A stretch of 64,000 nucleotides of DNA, from the NCBI RefSeq assembly GCF_014898815.1, contig NW_026515513.1, positions 682,001 through 746,000 of the forward strand, written 5' to 3'. A program made the translations under genes and the position numbers. Below are positions 51,606-63,973 of this stretch, piece by piece. The stretch comes from Panonychus citri. Lineage: Eukaryota; Arthropoda; Arachnida; Trombidiformes; Tetranychidae. Below the pieces are notes generated by a model. That model was not told where the DNA came from and did no database searches. It was given only the letters and a program-made list of their open reading frames with translations. Each line of letters begins with the position of its first letter. Within the stretch, counting starts at the first letter, position 1.

Positions 51606-51877
51606 TTGAATAGGTCAAATCAACGGACTGAAATTACGGAAAATATAAACTGACCAATAACTCTGGAAAAATACTATTTTAATGGTCTAGATTGTTGGAG
51701 AAAAATTGATTTGATCTCTTCGAACTGACCATTTACCTTTAAGATCTTAAACTTTTTGATTTAATCCTTAATTTAGATTAATGGTCTTCCAAGTTGATAA
51801 TCCTTTTAACTTCATCTTAATTTTGAACACGAAGAGAAATATAGTCAATTAGATTCATTGATAAATCTTTGAAAGTT
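51606..51877 (-). repeat. Direct repeat downstream of small secreted-protein gene
   Basis: Aligns in the same orientation with 52905-53186. Shared blocks include GACCATTTACCTT, CTTTTAACTTCATCTTAAT and TTGATTTG/TTGATTTGGTCTCTTCGAA. The partner copy is the immediate 5' flank of the gene at 51937-52861, so this copy looks like a duplicated promoter/leader whose coding part is missing or too diverged to see. Confidence 0.75.
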
Positions 51878-51936
51878 TGTTGAAAATGATGAATGAAAAG
51901 TGGAAGATGTTGAAGATTATTTATTGATAGAATTTG

Positions 51937-52861
51937 TTAAATTAATTGTTTTGGTCTTTTTGATGGTTTAAATTTGATTTTTGATTCTTTTGTTTCTTTA
52001 GATTCTTTCTTTTCAAGCCAAGATGCAATGGTCAAGAGTCCAGATGAAAGCATCTTAGCACTGGATGAGACGTAGAGCTCTGTAAATTTAGCCGCTTGGT
52101 TGACCATAAATTGACCGATGTCACGAGAATAATGTTGAGTGGTTTGCTCTTCAATGAAATCGATAATTGTTTGAAGGACTGGGCGTTGGGTGTGTCTGGT
52201 GGATTTAAGAACTTGTGATTTCACTTTTGAGAATTAACAAGATGATAGAGAAAGAGAGAGAGAAATTGATAGTTTAGTAATAATAGTGAATATGAGAGAG
52301 TGAGAGAGAAATGAGATAATTACCTGGAAATTTGTGTTTAGGTCCACCAAATGAACGGATTAATGAAGCATATTTATCGAGAACGACAAGATTAAGTGAT
52401 ATTTCTTGACCATCAGATTTTTTCATCGATGTTCCGATTTGATCAGATGACCAATTAAGATCATATGTTTTACCATTCACATCACTAGTTTCGGGAACAA
52501 TTGCACCACTAATTATATCGTTTGCGAAATGAATAAAATCTAATAAAAGAAATTAACTGTCACAATAAATCAAAACAAACTATTTCGTTGTCTTAACTTA
52601 CCTGTGAGTGAAGCTTTCTTCATATTCAGCTCGAAAGTTGAGCTAATTGTTACCTTTTCGTTTGATTTACGTTTGTTACCCCTTCGTTTAGTTTTATTTG
52701 ATTTAATTGCTAACAAGAAAATAAGAAATTTACAATTAGATTTTAACAATCAAAGAGAAATAAATAAATATATACATACCTGGTTGACAGAGACACTGAA
52801 TTAACAATGAGATGATAAGGATTAGATTGACGATTCCTCGTTTTCTGATATAAACCAACAT
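51937..52861 (-). CDS. Small secreted basic protein, four exons, unrecognised
   Basis: Exons 52780-52861, 52602-52709, 52324-52539 and 51937-52223; all three introns are phase 1 and short (70-100 bp), with donors GTATGT, GTAAGT and GTAATT. Product 230 aa. It starts MLVYIRKRGIVNLILII, a signal peptide ending about QCLCQ, followed by a very basic segment (KRRGNKRKSNEK). The middle reads FELNMKKASLTDFIHFANDI and NGKTYDLNWSSDQIGTS, then LNLVVLDKYASLIRSFGGPK. The last exon forms likely amphipathic helices (PVLQTIIDFIEEQ, VNQAAKFTELYVSSSAKML) and ends in a Lys-rich tail. The mature part has no cysteines. I recognise no family. Perfect phase through four exons makes it a real gene; function is unknown. 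Confidence 0.7.
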
Positions 52862-53813
52862 AATTACACCGAAAACAATCAATAAATTGTCCAGATATTT
52901 GGTTGAAACGATCAAATCTTTGGACGGAAATTAAGAAAAACAATCAGTCGATTTGAGTAAAGAAACAAACTGACCACTAAGTTTAGAAAAACACTATTTA
53001 AACGATCTAAATGATCTTCGGCCAAACTTGATTTGGTCTCTTCGAATTGACCATTTACCTTGAAGATATTAAACTATTTGCTTTAATCCTTCATTTAGAT
53101 TTATATTCTCCAAGGTGATAACCCTTTTAACTTCATCTTAATCTTAAATGCGAAATAAATTCATTGGTAAATCGTTCAAAATTTCTGAGCATTTGCCTCG
53201 AACAAATCGATCATAATATTGTCCCAATTGTCCAACGAATTGGTGAGGAAAAAAATAGGGGAAAAACCCAATTTATTCTATAGACCATTAATATCCTTCG
53301 TTGAATCACTTTTCAATTTAAAATTCAATTTTGATTAAGAGAAAATGAAACTATTACAATTTAAAAAGAAATACTAACAGAATAATCAACTGATTTCTCT
53401 CAATGGTTGTAAATATTTCTGATTAACTTTCCATCCTAAATATTGATTGAACAAGTTAATTAATATTAATTTGTAATCGAAAGGAGGAGAAGATACAAAT
53501 AAATAACTTTTCTCTCTCCTCTCAGCTCTAAATTCATCACGATCATGATAAATTCTTGTTTTTTTCAACTTGAAATCGAAAAAAAATTCAAGTTTGAATT
53601 TCGCGCTCTTTTGGGTTGTTAGGTTAACCAAAATGTTTTGAAAGTTTTCATTGAAGTTTTGTTTATTTCCATGGGTGTTGGTTTCTTAAAATGTAAACAA
53701 ATTGCTTAATTACCGATAGTTTATCTCGTTTGATTAAGATTTTATTTGTTCGTCTAATTGTTGCCATCATCATAATTCATTTGTTTTCATTAAGTTATCG
53801 TAAATTCGTGAAG
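52862..53813. other. Divergent promoter region
   Basis: About 950 bp between the starts of the minus-strand small secreted-protein gene and the plus-strand GPR158-ectodomain-like gene. It holds the repeat copy at 52905-53186 and presumably both promoters. Confidence 0.5.
52905..53186 (-). repeat. Direct repeat in the 5' flank of small secreted-protein gene
   Basis: Partner of 51606-51877. Its inner edge lies about 45 bp upstream of the ATG at 52861, so it covers the likely promoter and 5' leader. Confidence 0.75.
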
Positions 53814-56433
53814 ATGAACAATTTATCTTATGTTGTTCTATCTTATCTGTTGATCTCCATCGTTTTGGTAAACTGTCAATTTGATTGGCAATCTCGTGAT
53901 TATTTTGATGTTATCAATGAACAAATTACTAGAGTAAATAAAGATAATTGTAAAATAGTCGATATTAATGACCTGTTCCTGCCAAATTCAACTGTCACCC
54001 ATGTGCCTAACATTAAATGGCTCGGAACTGATCCAGTTTTCCCCAATCGCACTAATCTCTTACATGTTCATAATATGGCCTTAAGCCGCGCTTTCTTTTA
54101 CAGGTAAGACAATTAAAACAATCAAAACAGTTAATCACAACCAACATATTGTTAAATGTTGGCCAATCGATACATTTTCAATGGTCAATTTCTAATAATA
54201 ACAAATTGAATTTCTCTTGGCTTTATTTTTCCGTTTCTTTTTAGTTTCATCCTTCAAAAAGCCAATGATGATGTTGAACCTGGTTTTATGTACTATTTTT
54301 TATCATCAATCGCCGATGTTGCTGCCAATCGATTCATTAATGCCAGTTCCGTTTATTATGCTCCTGATCGAGCCTTTACTCCGTCTTATAAAGGATTCTT
54401 TAATAAGACAATGCCACTTTTTGGTCCTCGCGCGTTTCGTGTTGACGATTTCAATGATCCTTATCACCTTTCAGGAACCTCAACTCTCAATACAGTTGAA
54501 GCAAGTGATTTGGGTGCAATTAAAATAAACTCTCAAAGTAACAATTATACTCACGAACATTACAAAATTAACAAATGGTACAATCTTTGGTTACCTGATA
54601 ATACTGAACATCATGACTCTAAGACAACATATATTGTTAAAATCTTTCATGCCAATGGATTCAATGAAACTTTCACCTTCCATGGGCCACCTCATGCCTC
54701 TGATAATCCTGGTCCCGTTGCTTGGGCTCAACCCTATTTTGATTGTGAACGATCAAATAAATGGGTCGCATCGGCCACATCTCCAATCGTTGATCTAAAC
54801 CCAAGACACACCGGTTGGAGGCACATTGAATATGCAAGGTAAGAATAATTTTTTCCTTAATGTTAGTAATCAATTAAACTAATCGGTCTTTGTTTTCGCT
54901 CTCAGATATGTTGCTGTTTCAGTGATGGAAATTGATTTTGAACGATTAGATATTAATCAATGCCCGATTGGTGAAGGTAATCCAAGGCCAAATGCTTTCG
55001 CTGGTACATCTCGTTGTAGAAATGAAACAACCGAATGTGAGCCAATTCATGGTTATGGTTTTCGTCGAGGTGGATATCAATGTCGATGCCGGTCCGGGTT
55101 TAGATTGCCAAAAAATGTTCGAACACCATATCTAGGGGAGATTATCGAAAGAGCGACCAATACAGAATATAAGAAAGGATTTTCATGCGATAAAATTGGT
55201 TACATGGCGGTTCGAACTCAAAACGCTGAGGTTATGGACTCTTTTTATGCTAAAATTTTACTTGGAACATTGAAAACTCTAACTGGTCTCGGTAAAAATT
55301 CAACTGAACGTTTGGATCCAAACTCTTTCACCAAATTTGTCCGACATAATGTGACACCAGAAAACTGTGAATTTTACCAACGAACGGCACCTTATCGATT
55401 ACAATTACCTGGAGATGTTGCTCATGGTAAAGAGATACAATTTGAAAATCAAGCTCGAATGGCCCTTCGATTGGCAAATTTCATCTCCGCTTTCTTACAA
55501 GTCGTCGATCCAACAGTTTCCTATGCCGAATTCCGAGTTCCCGATAAATCTTTAACCGTTGATCAAATTGTCGGTGAAGTACTAAGCTTGGTGACCGGTG
55601 ATCTTAAACTACTTGGAGCTGGTGTATTTTTTGATCGTAATCAATTCAACAGTAATCACACTTATTTCGCACCTTATGCTTGGCGACCTCGACGTGAACA
55701 ACGTACCTTTTATGTAGCCGATTTGGCGAGTAAAAAGACTCGTTCCTCAGGACCAGAACCAGATTATGTTAAAAGTGAAGCATTTACTTATCTTCAGAAA
55801 CGTTGGACCGGAATAACTGATCAACTTCAAACTTATACAACAAAAATTAACATTCGTTACAATTCATCTGGATTAAATACAATCAAGTACGATCAATATC
55901 CATTAAATTATCAAGCAGCCGAATTGAATCACGGATACTGGTCTACACCTTATTACGATTGTAATGGTTTCCATAAGCGTTGGCTAATCACTTACAGTTC
56001 ACCTTTTTTTGGTTGGAACAATTTAAGAAACAAATTAATCTTTAAAGGAATCGTCTCGGTTCACATGGATCTCCTACAATTAGACATAAATCAATGTGAT
56101 AGTACCGGTAATCCGGCAAATGCCTTCGAGGGAACACATAAATGTGACCGAGAATCAACTCGATGTGTCCCAATGTTTGGACGTAAATACGAATCCGGTG
56201 GATACAAGTGTGAATGTCGACAAGGATACGAGTATCCATATAGCGACCCGGTTACTTATGTCGACGGACAAAATTTAGAATCAGAATATGAGAATGTGGA
56301 TCGAGGTAAACCAAGCCGAATGGATCAATTAAGATGCCGAATCGCCGGAGCGTCCAATTTAACAATTAACCAATATAACTTATTGATTACTCTCTTTTTC
56401 ACCTTAATTTTTGTGCGAAATCACTTTTTCTAA
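53814..56433 (+). CDS. GPR158/GPR179 ectodomain-like protein with two Cache/EGF-like units, no 7TM
   Basis: Three exons, 53814-54103, 54245-54838 and 54906-56433; both introns are short, phase 2 and GT-AG; 803 aa. Start: the ATG at 53814 gives the signal peptide MNNLSYVVLSYLLISIVLV then NCQFDW; the frame is open further upstream but without ATG. Two homologous units follow. Each ends with a WxxPYxDC segment (AQPYFDCERSNKW; STPYYDCNGFHKRW), then a YVAVSVMEIDFERLDINQC or GIVSVHMDLLQLDINQC strand. An EGF-like module comes next (GGYQCRCRSGFRLP; GGYKCECRQGYEYP). This order matches the extracellular region of orphan receptors GPR158/GPR179. The protein ends in a hydrophobic tail (YNLLITLFFTLIFV), so it is GPI-anchored or single-pass and cannot signal as a GPCR. 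Several N-glycosylation sequons are present. A ligand-binding or adhesion role at the cell surface is inference. Confidence 0.8.
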
Positions 56434-56883
56434 TAATTGCAATAACTTTTATGCCTTAAATTGTGAAACAATTTTCACAATGTAATGACCAATCAATTTG
56501 TCCATGATTATGATAACATACAATGTAATAATAATCAGCGTGAATTTGTGTTAAATACAATTATGAAGATTTTAATTGCTCATTGAAATATTGGTTACTA
56601 TCAATGTAGAAAGAGTTGATTGCTTGTGTTAGTTAATATTTATAATATATATAAATTGATTTCTCATTTTTCTAAATTCATCTTCAATATTGTATCAAAC
56701 ACAAATTTCAAGCTAAAATGTTGATTTGTTTTAGACAAAAAATTTTTTTCGATATAACGAAAGGAGAGCAAAAAAAAGTGAAGATTTATGAAGATGATGA
56801 TGATGATGATAATGAGAAGTAGATAATTAATGAAAAAAGTGATGATATTTCCTTAATAAGAACGATAATCATTCCAACAAATT
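56434..56883. other. Convergent 3' intergenic region
   Basis: 450 bp of AT-rich 3' flank between two convergent genes. No gene is seen and no perfect AATAAA close to either stop. Confidence 0.6.
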
Positions 56884-59800
56884 TTATACATTCGAGCTTT
56901 TACTTTTCGTGGTCTCAGACTGAGGCAGTGGAGGTGGTGATGTGTTTTTATCTCCCGATTCATCGTATTCATCTAAATAGGCTCGACGAGCAATAAGGCT
57001 AAATAATGAGAAAAAGAAAGAAGGAAGAAAATAAATTAATAATATATTAAAATTAAAGTCGCAAGTTAATTTATGCTTCGGGTAAACATGAGAAACTTGA
57101 TTGAAAAAGAAATACAAATAAAAAGATGATGATGATGTACCAAAAAGAGATGATAATTATTGTGGAATATCATCTTTTTGAGAGAGAGAAAGAAAGAGAA
57201 TCATGATAATAATAAAGATAAGAAGGATGATGATGATGAGGAGGATGACATGTAAGGATGAAAAAGGATGTAAAGTAACAAGAATTAGTGAAAACACTTT
57301 TCAATACAATTCGCTCGCTCTATTTAGTGAATGTGTTTAACAGCCAAAACGCCAAACCGATAATCAATTTCTTTCAACTGTAAATTTGCTGATTACTTTT
57401 GGAACAAATTTGACAATTTAAAATGACAAAGAATAATTAAATTGTTTCTATCTAAATAAACATGGCTATTAATAATAGAATATCAGATAATAGAAGTCAA
57501 ATTATTCATATAAGATGGAAAATTGTAACAAAATTAAAGTCGCACATTTGAATTATCTTTTTTTGGCTCTTTCTCTCTTTTTTTTTTCTTCAAAAGTTCT
57601 GGATAACTTTTCAACTTGTTTCTTTCTTTTCGAGTGTACAACACAAATGCTATTTAATTGAACTCAACAGACCGCAGACAAGTTAGTTAAGAGGTGAAAC
57701 TGATTATTGATGCTTAAATGATAGAGAGAAACAATCAAATAAACAAGATTGATGTGTCATGTTTACCAATAAGATTCATTATCAATGTACAGTTATCATT
57801 GATACGGAGAGAGAGAGAGAAAAAATTTGGCTTCTATTATCTGGTTAATGATATTGTATCAAATTGGGATAAAAAGTTGATCTATTAAAACAACAAGTTT
57901 TAATATCAACAAAATGGTCATCAACCTGATGAATGAAAAACAAGTAATATATTGTCATCATCATCATCTTTTTGTTGTTGTTGTTCAATTTATCAAGTTA
58001 ACTATTATTTTTCCTTCATTTTTGTCTTCGATAAACTCACCTGGGCATAACAGGCCCACAAATCACATCACAACAATTAGCGATAATTCCGCCTTTTGAG
58101 TAAGGGTTTTTGATACCAGAACCTTTTTTGTATGAAAACGAGCCTTTAATATCTTCATTTGTCGTTTGATTGGAACTGGCCAGATAAGTATGGAAACCGG
58201 CAAGACCAAGAATCGACCAAACCGACAGGAAGCAAACTACACCTTCATAGACACTAAATGGAGATTTTTTCACAGCTTCCAAGAAATTGTCATTCTTAGC
58301 CACTGATTATAAGAGAAGGGAAAAAAGTTAACAATTAGTTGATCATTTTGTCACTTAAGTTTAGTTTTCTATTGAATTAGACAATCTATTTAGGATAAAG
58401 ATACTTACATAAAATGATATGGACTATGACACAAGCGAAAACAAAAACTATAAGAGATGCCAGAGATACTATGAACATGTAAAAATATCGATAATTTCTT
58501 TTACCAACACAATTACCGACCCATGGACAGTGGTGATCAAAACGTTCTGTTAAAAGAATTAAACAAATTGCCAATTAATAATCAATATTAAATTATTTGA
58601 AAGTTGAGAAACACTTACCAACACAATTGTCACATAAACTACAATGAGATGCTCTAGGCGGTCGAAAAATCTTACAAGTGAAACAATATTTCAGCTTGAT
58701 GATTTGATTATTTATACTGACTTCTTTTGTCCGAGGAGGTGGACGATTGGGTTGCTCTGGAAATGGACAAAAGAAAAAGTATTAATAAAACATTAGCATA
58801 TATTGTAAATACATAAGATTTAGGGTATATATTTATATGAAGAATCTGATAAAAGTGATATTGGTAAATAGGTTAAATTGGGGTAATTGATTTACGATGA
58901 ATATTGATTATCTTTAAATTGTTACCTATTTGTTTCTCTATGTAAGCAGCTTCTTCAGGTGAGGCTCTGGGAATAACACCAGGATCGGAGAAACTGGTTC
59001 TTAATAAAGTTGATAAGACAAATATAAATAATAATCCACCAACTACTGGAATGACTGGACTAACTTCTCGTGCTAAAAAAGGGCAGCTAAAGGTATAAGG
59101 GAGAGAGAAATAAAATATTATATTAGATTAAGATGATGATGATGATGTTTTGGTGTTTTGCTTTTGAGTGGTAATTGTTTTTCACTCAAATTCTATGGGA
59201 AACTCACTCGAAGACAAAGAAAAGAGTACATGTTGACACGAGAACTAAAATGGTAAAAAAAAAGATTCCCATCTCTTTGGCCATCATAATTTTACCATCA
59301 CAGAAAAATCTATTACGTCCTGGAAATATCTGCCATCTTTTTTTCCTTTTATGTCCACTTTTCTTATCATAACTAGAAATACTCTCTCTCATTTTACGAT
59401 CTTCGTAGTCACGAGAAAATTGTGCTGAATGAAGTCCAATGGAACCTGATGAAATGGTTGGATAATTGGTTGTTGTATCTCTTACACCGCTACCACTTCC
59501 ACCTCCACCTGAGCAAACCCGAGATGAATAATTATGTGAATGATTATGGTGATGAGAGGATTGTTGTTGATTTGTTGACTGTTGTGAGGTTGATGATTGC
59601 TGATACCTGTTCGGACCATAAGAGGAATGAGTTGGAATTTGTCCCGGATTAGAAAGTTGATGATGAAATTCTTGTGGATGAAGGTAATGTAATTGATGAG
59701 GATAATTGTATGAAGAAGATGATTTATGTGGATCTCTTAATGAATTTAATGCAAAAAAAACGGTAGCTGGTCCACCACCGGGATTAATTGAAGATGAATG

Positions 59801-60115
59801 AGAAGACGAATGATGGTGTGAATGATGATGCCCACCACCGGCTACTTGATTAACACATGCACCGATACCACTTATACCATCACCACCACCACCGACACCA
59901 GGACCAACACCAACAGTATGACCAGTTGAATGTGAATAAGATGAGGTACACGGATAAGTTGGCGAGGGATAAGGATGAGCGTAAGAACCAAAAGGCCCAA
60001 TTAAATGGCTGCGATAATGGCTACTATATTGGGCTGGTCGATTACCACTATGGGATCGGTGGTTTCGATGTTCCTTATCTATCACAGTTCCGCAATTATC
60101 ATTGGCAATGTCCAT
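56884..60115 (-). CDS. app: DHHC protein S-acyltransferase, ZDHHC9/14/18 (Approximated) type
   Basis: Six exons on the minus strand: 59208-60115, 58926-59086, 58619-58756, 58409-58546, 58041-58302 and 56884-56998; phases 2,1,1,1,2 all agree and the total is 573 aa. These enzymes attach palmitate to cysteines of membrane-associated proteins at the Golgi or plasma membrane. The first ~255 residues are a low-complexity His/Ser/Gly-rich extension. The core then has membrane helices at MGIFFFTILVLVSTCTLFFV and PVIPVVGGLLFIFVLS, and the Cys-rich domain KYCFTCKIFRPPRASHCSLC. The catalytic DHHC is at 406-409 (RFDHHCPWVGNCVGKRNYR), followed by helices in exons 4 and 5. The TTxE motif is TTNE in SNQTTNEDIKGSF (about 495-498); MPSLIARRAYLDE and a Pro/Ser tail follow. 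In flies, App controls Fat/Dachs signalling; that role is inferred here. A donor-like site near 60640 suggests a 5' UTR intron. Confidence 0.92.
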
Positions 60116-61378
60116 GGTAAACCCCAATCAATTTTAGGGCGTTTTTCACCTTAAAATCTGTGCAACGTGAGACCAAAAGAAAACACATTATAACTTAGTA
60201 GTAATTATGAACCATAAGAGAAAAGAAAAAAAAAGAATTTCAAAGAAACAGAAAAGAACACAAGTAATATTCTATTCTATTGATAAAGGAAACTTAAATC
60301 TCTTTCAATGTTCAACAAAAATGGGAGAAAATGAGTAATTGTTGATTAGTATGAGCAAAGAGAAAGAGACAAAGGATTGTACACAATTAATAGAAAATTG
60401 AAAGGAGAAATTTAGAATCAACAACAATCAATGTAAGGTAAAAATGGAGAGAGAGAGAGAGAGAGAGATGAAGAAAAAGAGAAAGAGAAAGAGAGGAAAA
60501 TGGAGAGAGAGAGAGAGACGCAAAGGGAGAGGAGAAAGAGAGAGAAAAAAACATAGAAAAGGGAGAGAAAAAGATAAACCAGAATTTAGAGAGAAAGAGA
60601 TGAAAAATTGGGTAGAATAATTAAAAAACATTCTTACTTGGTGAGAGTATTTTCCATCCTTTAATTGATTAGAGTTTTATCTTATTCATGGAAACATAAT
60701 TATCGCCAATTGAAGTAAATTTTCAGTTTTCATGGAATTTGGAAAAACATAAACAACATCAACTCTCTTGTTCTACATGAAGATGAAGATGAAGACGATG
60801 AGTTGCCTCAATTTGGATTCTAAAGGTAATAAGACCAAGCCTGAATTCTCTTTCTTTTCTTTCTTTTATTTGTCACCTCGTTTCTTTCTTTTCTCTCTTT
60901 TAGCCTTTAGTCTCTTTTTCTGTATTTCGATTAGTCTTTGATTCGGGTGACACTTTCAACTCAATTAATTGGTTAGACTTTTTTTCGATCTCAGGTTTTC
61001 TCTCGTTTCATTTTCGGTGTTTTTTTGGTTAATTACAAGTTCGATTTTTGTTTTCAAAGTTAAATCCAATTCGAGTTCAGGTCAAGTAGATGGCGTTGGT
61101 TTAATTGTATCGATGAACCGATTTTTGTGATGAGTAGAAAATTTGAAATTTCGTTTATTACAATTGTAAGAGAAATTGTTATTTGGGTTCTATTTGGGAA
61201 ATTTACATGATTTTTGTTGAGATTGTACAAAATACAAAGAGACGCATCAAGGAATCGATTTAATTTTGGTCGATTCTGTTTTTGTTGGACTGTTGTCAAT
61301 TGTCTCCAAGTTGTGGAAAATAAGAAATGAAAAGGTCTTTAATTATGTACGATGCATTTGATTTGGATAATTATTGGT
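60116..61378. other. 5' region of the DHHC gene and 3' flank of NXT1
   Basis: GA-rich low complexity (about 60440-60610) lies close to the DHHC gene start, then pyrimidine tracts and AT-rich sequence. No additional gene is supported. Confidence 0.55.
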
Positions 61379-61789
61379 TTAAAATGTTCTCAATGTTTGT
61401 TGTAATATTTTCCATTTCTTTTCTCCACCAGCATCTTCAGCAATCAAAGTGAACGAAGATGTAAAGTTGACATGTTTCCTTTCACTAAACGTGATCTTTC
61501 CCATACAATTAATCAGAATCATTTGTTGTCCATTGAAAAAAGGTAAATCTGCAATAGGTTGACCATCAATTGAAGTAAACGATGAATTGGTTGTTGGTAA
61601 TTTCTTCAAAAAACTAGCAATTGATTCACATCCATTGAAAGTGTTTCCATCCCAAAGTAGAGTTGCTTGTGAGTGAAAAAATCGGTCAATTGTGTGTCGA
61701 GATTTATCAAATTGTTTAAAGAATAATTCACAAAATTGTTTAGAATAATCACAATCGATAACAATCCGAGTAGAATTAACGAACGACAT
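61379..61789 (-). CDS. Nxt1: NTF2-related export protein (NXT1/p15)
   Basis: Intronless 136 aa frame with its own ATG and the usual length of the family. NXT1 is an NTF2-fold protein that heterodimerises with the NXF1/TAP mRNA-export receptor and helps carry mRNPs through the nuclear pore. NTF2-fold landmarks are visible in order: N-terminal helix residues SKQFCELFFKQFDKSRHTID, the ATLLWDGNTFNGCESIASFL segment typical of NXT1, the central SIDGQPIADLPFF strand, MILINCMGKITF, and the C-terminal FTLIAED and WKILQQTLRTF strands. A likely NXF1-contact surface is conserved in kind, but residue identities were not checked against an alignment. It lies head-to-tail with the DHHC gene on the same strand, 1.26 kb apart. 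Confidence 0.88.
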   Translation of the reverse strand: MSFVNSTRIVIDCDYSKQFCELFFKQFDKSRHTIDRFFHSQATLLWDGNTFNGCESIASFLKKLPTTNSSFTSIDGQPIADLPFFNGQQMILINCMGKITFSERKHVNFTSSFTLIAEDAGGEKKWKILQQTLRTF

Positions 61790-63369
61790 GTTAATTAAAC
61801 AACAACAATAACAATTAGAATTAAATTAGAAAAAGACAATTAATCTTATACAATTGGAAACATTTACTTTTCCATGTTTATGTTATTAAAAGAGAAGAAA
61901 TTTTTTTTTCTGTTTATGGCGCAAAATTTGAAAGAAAATAGAAAAAAGCAAAAAGTGAAAACTCGAAGCGAAATTGAGTTTTCTGTTGATTCCATGTAGA
62001 AATTCAGTATCACAAACTCAGATTGTATAACTTTTCCACTGAATTCATGGATTTTTTTCGCTCGAGCAGAAACTAATCGTGTTCAGTTTTGAACTAAATC
62101 AAATTCTAACCTTTTTCAGTCTCGTCTGATTTTTGTTGGTGAAAATTATCTTCACGAGTTTCAGATTTCGGATAAAGTTTAATGCCCCTGAATACGAAAT
62201 TGATAAGTTGTGAACGGTTTCAATCTAATGACTATCTTATTGGGGCTCATATTAAGTGTATATGAATTCGTTGGAGTAATTAGTCTTGAAGGATTAAATT
62301 CACGAAGTGAACTTTAAATTGGGACTGAAAATCTTGGTGAAAGTGAAACAGTCTCGATATTGGACAGATCAAATAAGGCTAACTCGCTGAGTCCATTTCG
62401 AGAAGAATTTTCTGATTGAGTCTATCAATACCCTACATAAGGCTTGATTGGGAATAGTGTCCGTAAAACTGGAAGGCCAACGACCAGAAACCAAAGGAAC
62501 AATTAAAATTGATTCACAACATTTTTATTCATTTTTTCATATTTTTTGCAAATTCTTCAAGTTTTTCAAACTTTTTTTGCTTTGAAACATTGAAATTATT
62601 TATGGAACTTGATCATATCCCGAATTAAATATACAAATATGGGAGTTTTAGTATGAATTCAGAGCTGAATTGAATCTGATTCCATGAAAAACCGATGAAA
62701 GTTATGCAGAAACAATTTACTGATTTACTAATTTTGTCTGGATTTTTGCAAACTTTTAAAATGTGAGTTTTGTTACTCTTGATTAAATTAGTCAAATACT
62801 TTAACTGAATTTAAGCTCATCAAATAAAATATAATTCAATTAACATCCCTTTCGACCAATGGAATATCTTCCTTAAATAGTTGAACTAATTATCAGATAT
62901 TTGGTGCTGATTGTTGACGGAGATCAACTTCAATTCTTGAAAATTGTTGTTGAATTAATTGCTAAGATCTTGATATCAAAAAACACTCAAATCTCGTTTT
63001 AAGAACTTCACAACTAACAATCGCTATTAAATGAATTAGATTTATCAATTGTTAATTTGTTTCTCTTAGAATATCAAAAGAGCGATAGAACTTTTTCACT
63101 TTTTGAAAGACACGAAGATCATCATGTACAAATTATACATCTTATTGATTGAATTAACAGTTGAGATGAATGGTTGAAATGCAATTATTAGCTAAATTGT
63201 TTTATTGGTTATTAATATAAATTAGATCAATAATATTTTGGAAACATGATTTGGCCCTGAATATTTATCACCCAGATAAGAGAGAGAGAGAATGAGAGAG
63301 AGAGAGAGAAAAGAATGAGAGAAAAATAGAAAAGTATCATCCAATTTGGATAAATTTAAAGTGTAATGA
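61790..63369. other. Intergenic region between NXT1 and PICK1
   Basis: About 1.6 kb with no gene seen. Holds the promoter side of the minus-strand NXT1 gene and the 3' flank of PICK1. A TATGGCGCAAAATTTG element at about 61915 resembles an E2F-type site. A GA-rich patch lies at 63280-63312. Confidence 0.5.
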
Positions 63370-63973
63370 TTACTGAACAAAATTAGATGATGTTTCGGTG
63401 AGCAGATCTATGTTTTGTTGATTTTGTTGATGAAAATTATCCTCACAATATTCAGATTCTTCATTAGAATCTGAACTTATATCTTCTGGTAGATTGAATG
63501 AACAATTTGCACTTAGAGCAAGTTCAACAGGGAAAGATCGATGATCTTCAAAAAGTCTATGATATTCCATGTGAAGGTTTGACATTAATAGATTGAGTCT
63601 TTGTAATGCTGAGACGATATCCTGAACATGGCGAGAATCGAGTAGTTCAAGTTTTACCAGAACATCAGATCTTAATGAAGCAAATCTTTTCCGAGCCTCT
63701 TGTCTGCATCGTAAAACTAATCGATAATCATAATTTCCCGTTTCAACTCGATACAATGGATAATGTACCGTTGTACAATCAACCTCTTCGTCGTCCATTT
63801 CCTTTACTTTTAAACAATATGACTGAAAAGAACAATTAATGTTACATCCCAACAATTAACAATAATTTAATTCTTCTTACCAAGTATTCCATTTTAACAT
63901 CTCCATACTTTTTTATGGTTAAACGAGTATCGGGCACAGCTTTGTTTAGGAAAGTATTCAAATCTTCAACCAA
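63370..63973 (-). CDS. Pick1: PICK1, 3' end (partial, runs off window)
   Basis: Two terminal exons on the minus strand: 63881-63973 (both ends phase 0) and 63370-63822, with a 58 bp intron; the upstream exons, including the PDZ domain, lie beyond the window edge. The visible 181 residues cover the end of the arfaptin-homology/BAR domain: DLNTFLNKAVPDTRLTIKKY, YCLKVKEMDDEE, YPLYRVETGNYDYRLVLRCR, RQEARKRFASLRSDVLVKLE and LLDSRHVQDIVSALQRL. These match PICK1, a PDZ-BAR scaffold that binds protein kinase C and AMPA receptors and curves membranes. A Ser/Asp/Glu-rich C-terminal tail follows (SSDSNEESEYCEDN), like the acidic tail of the mammalian protein. The acceptor TGCATTTCAG at 63974 marks the intron leading off the edge. 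Confidence 0.9.

Noticed and set aside
53730..53813. N-terminal extension of the GPR158-like protein
   Set aside because: The upstream frame is open but has no ATG; the ATG at 53814 gives a proper signal peptide.
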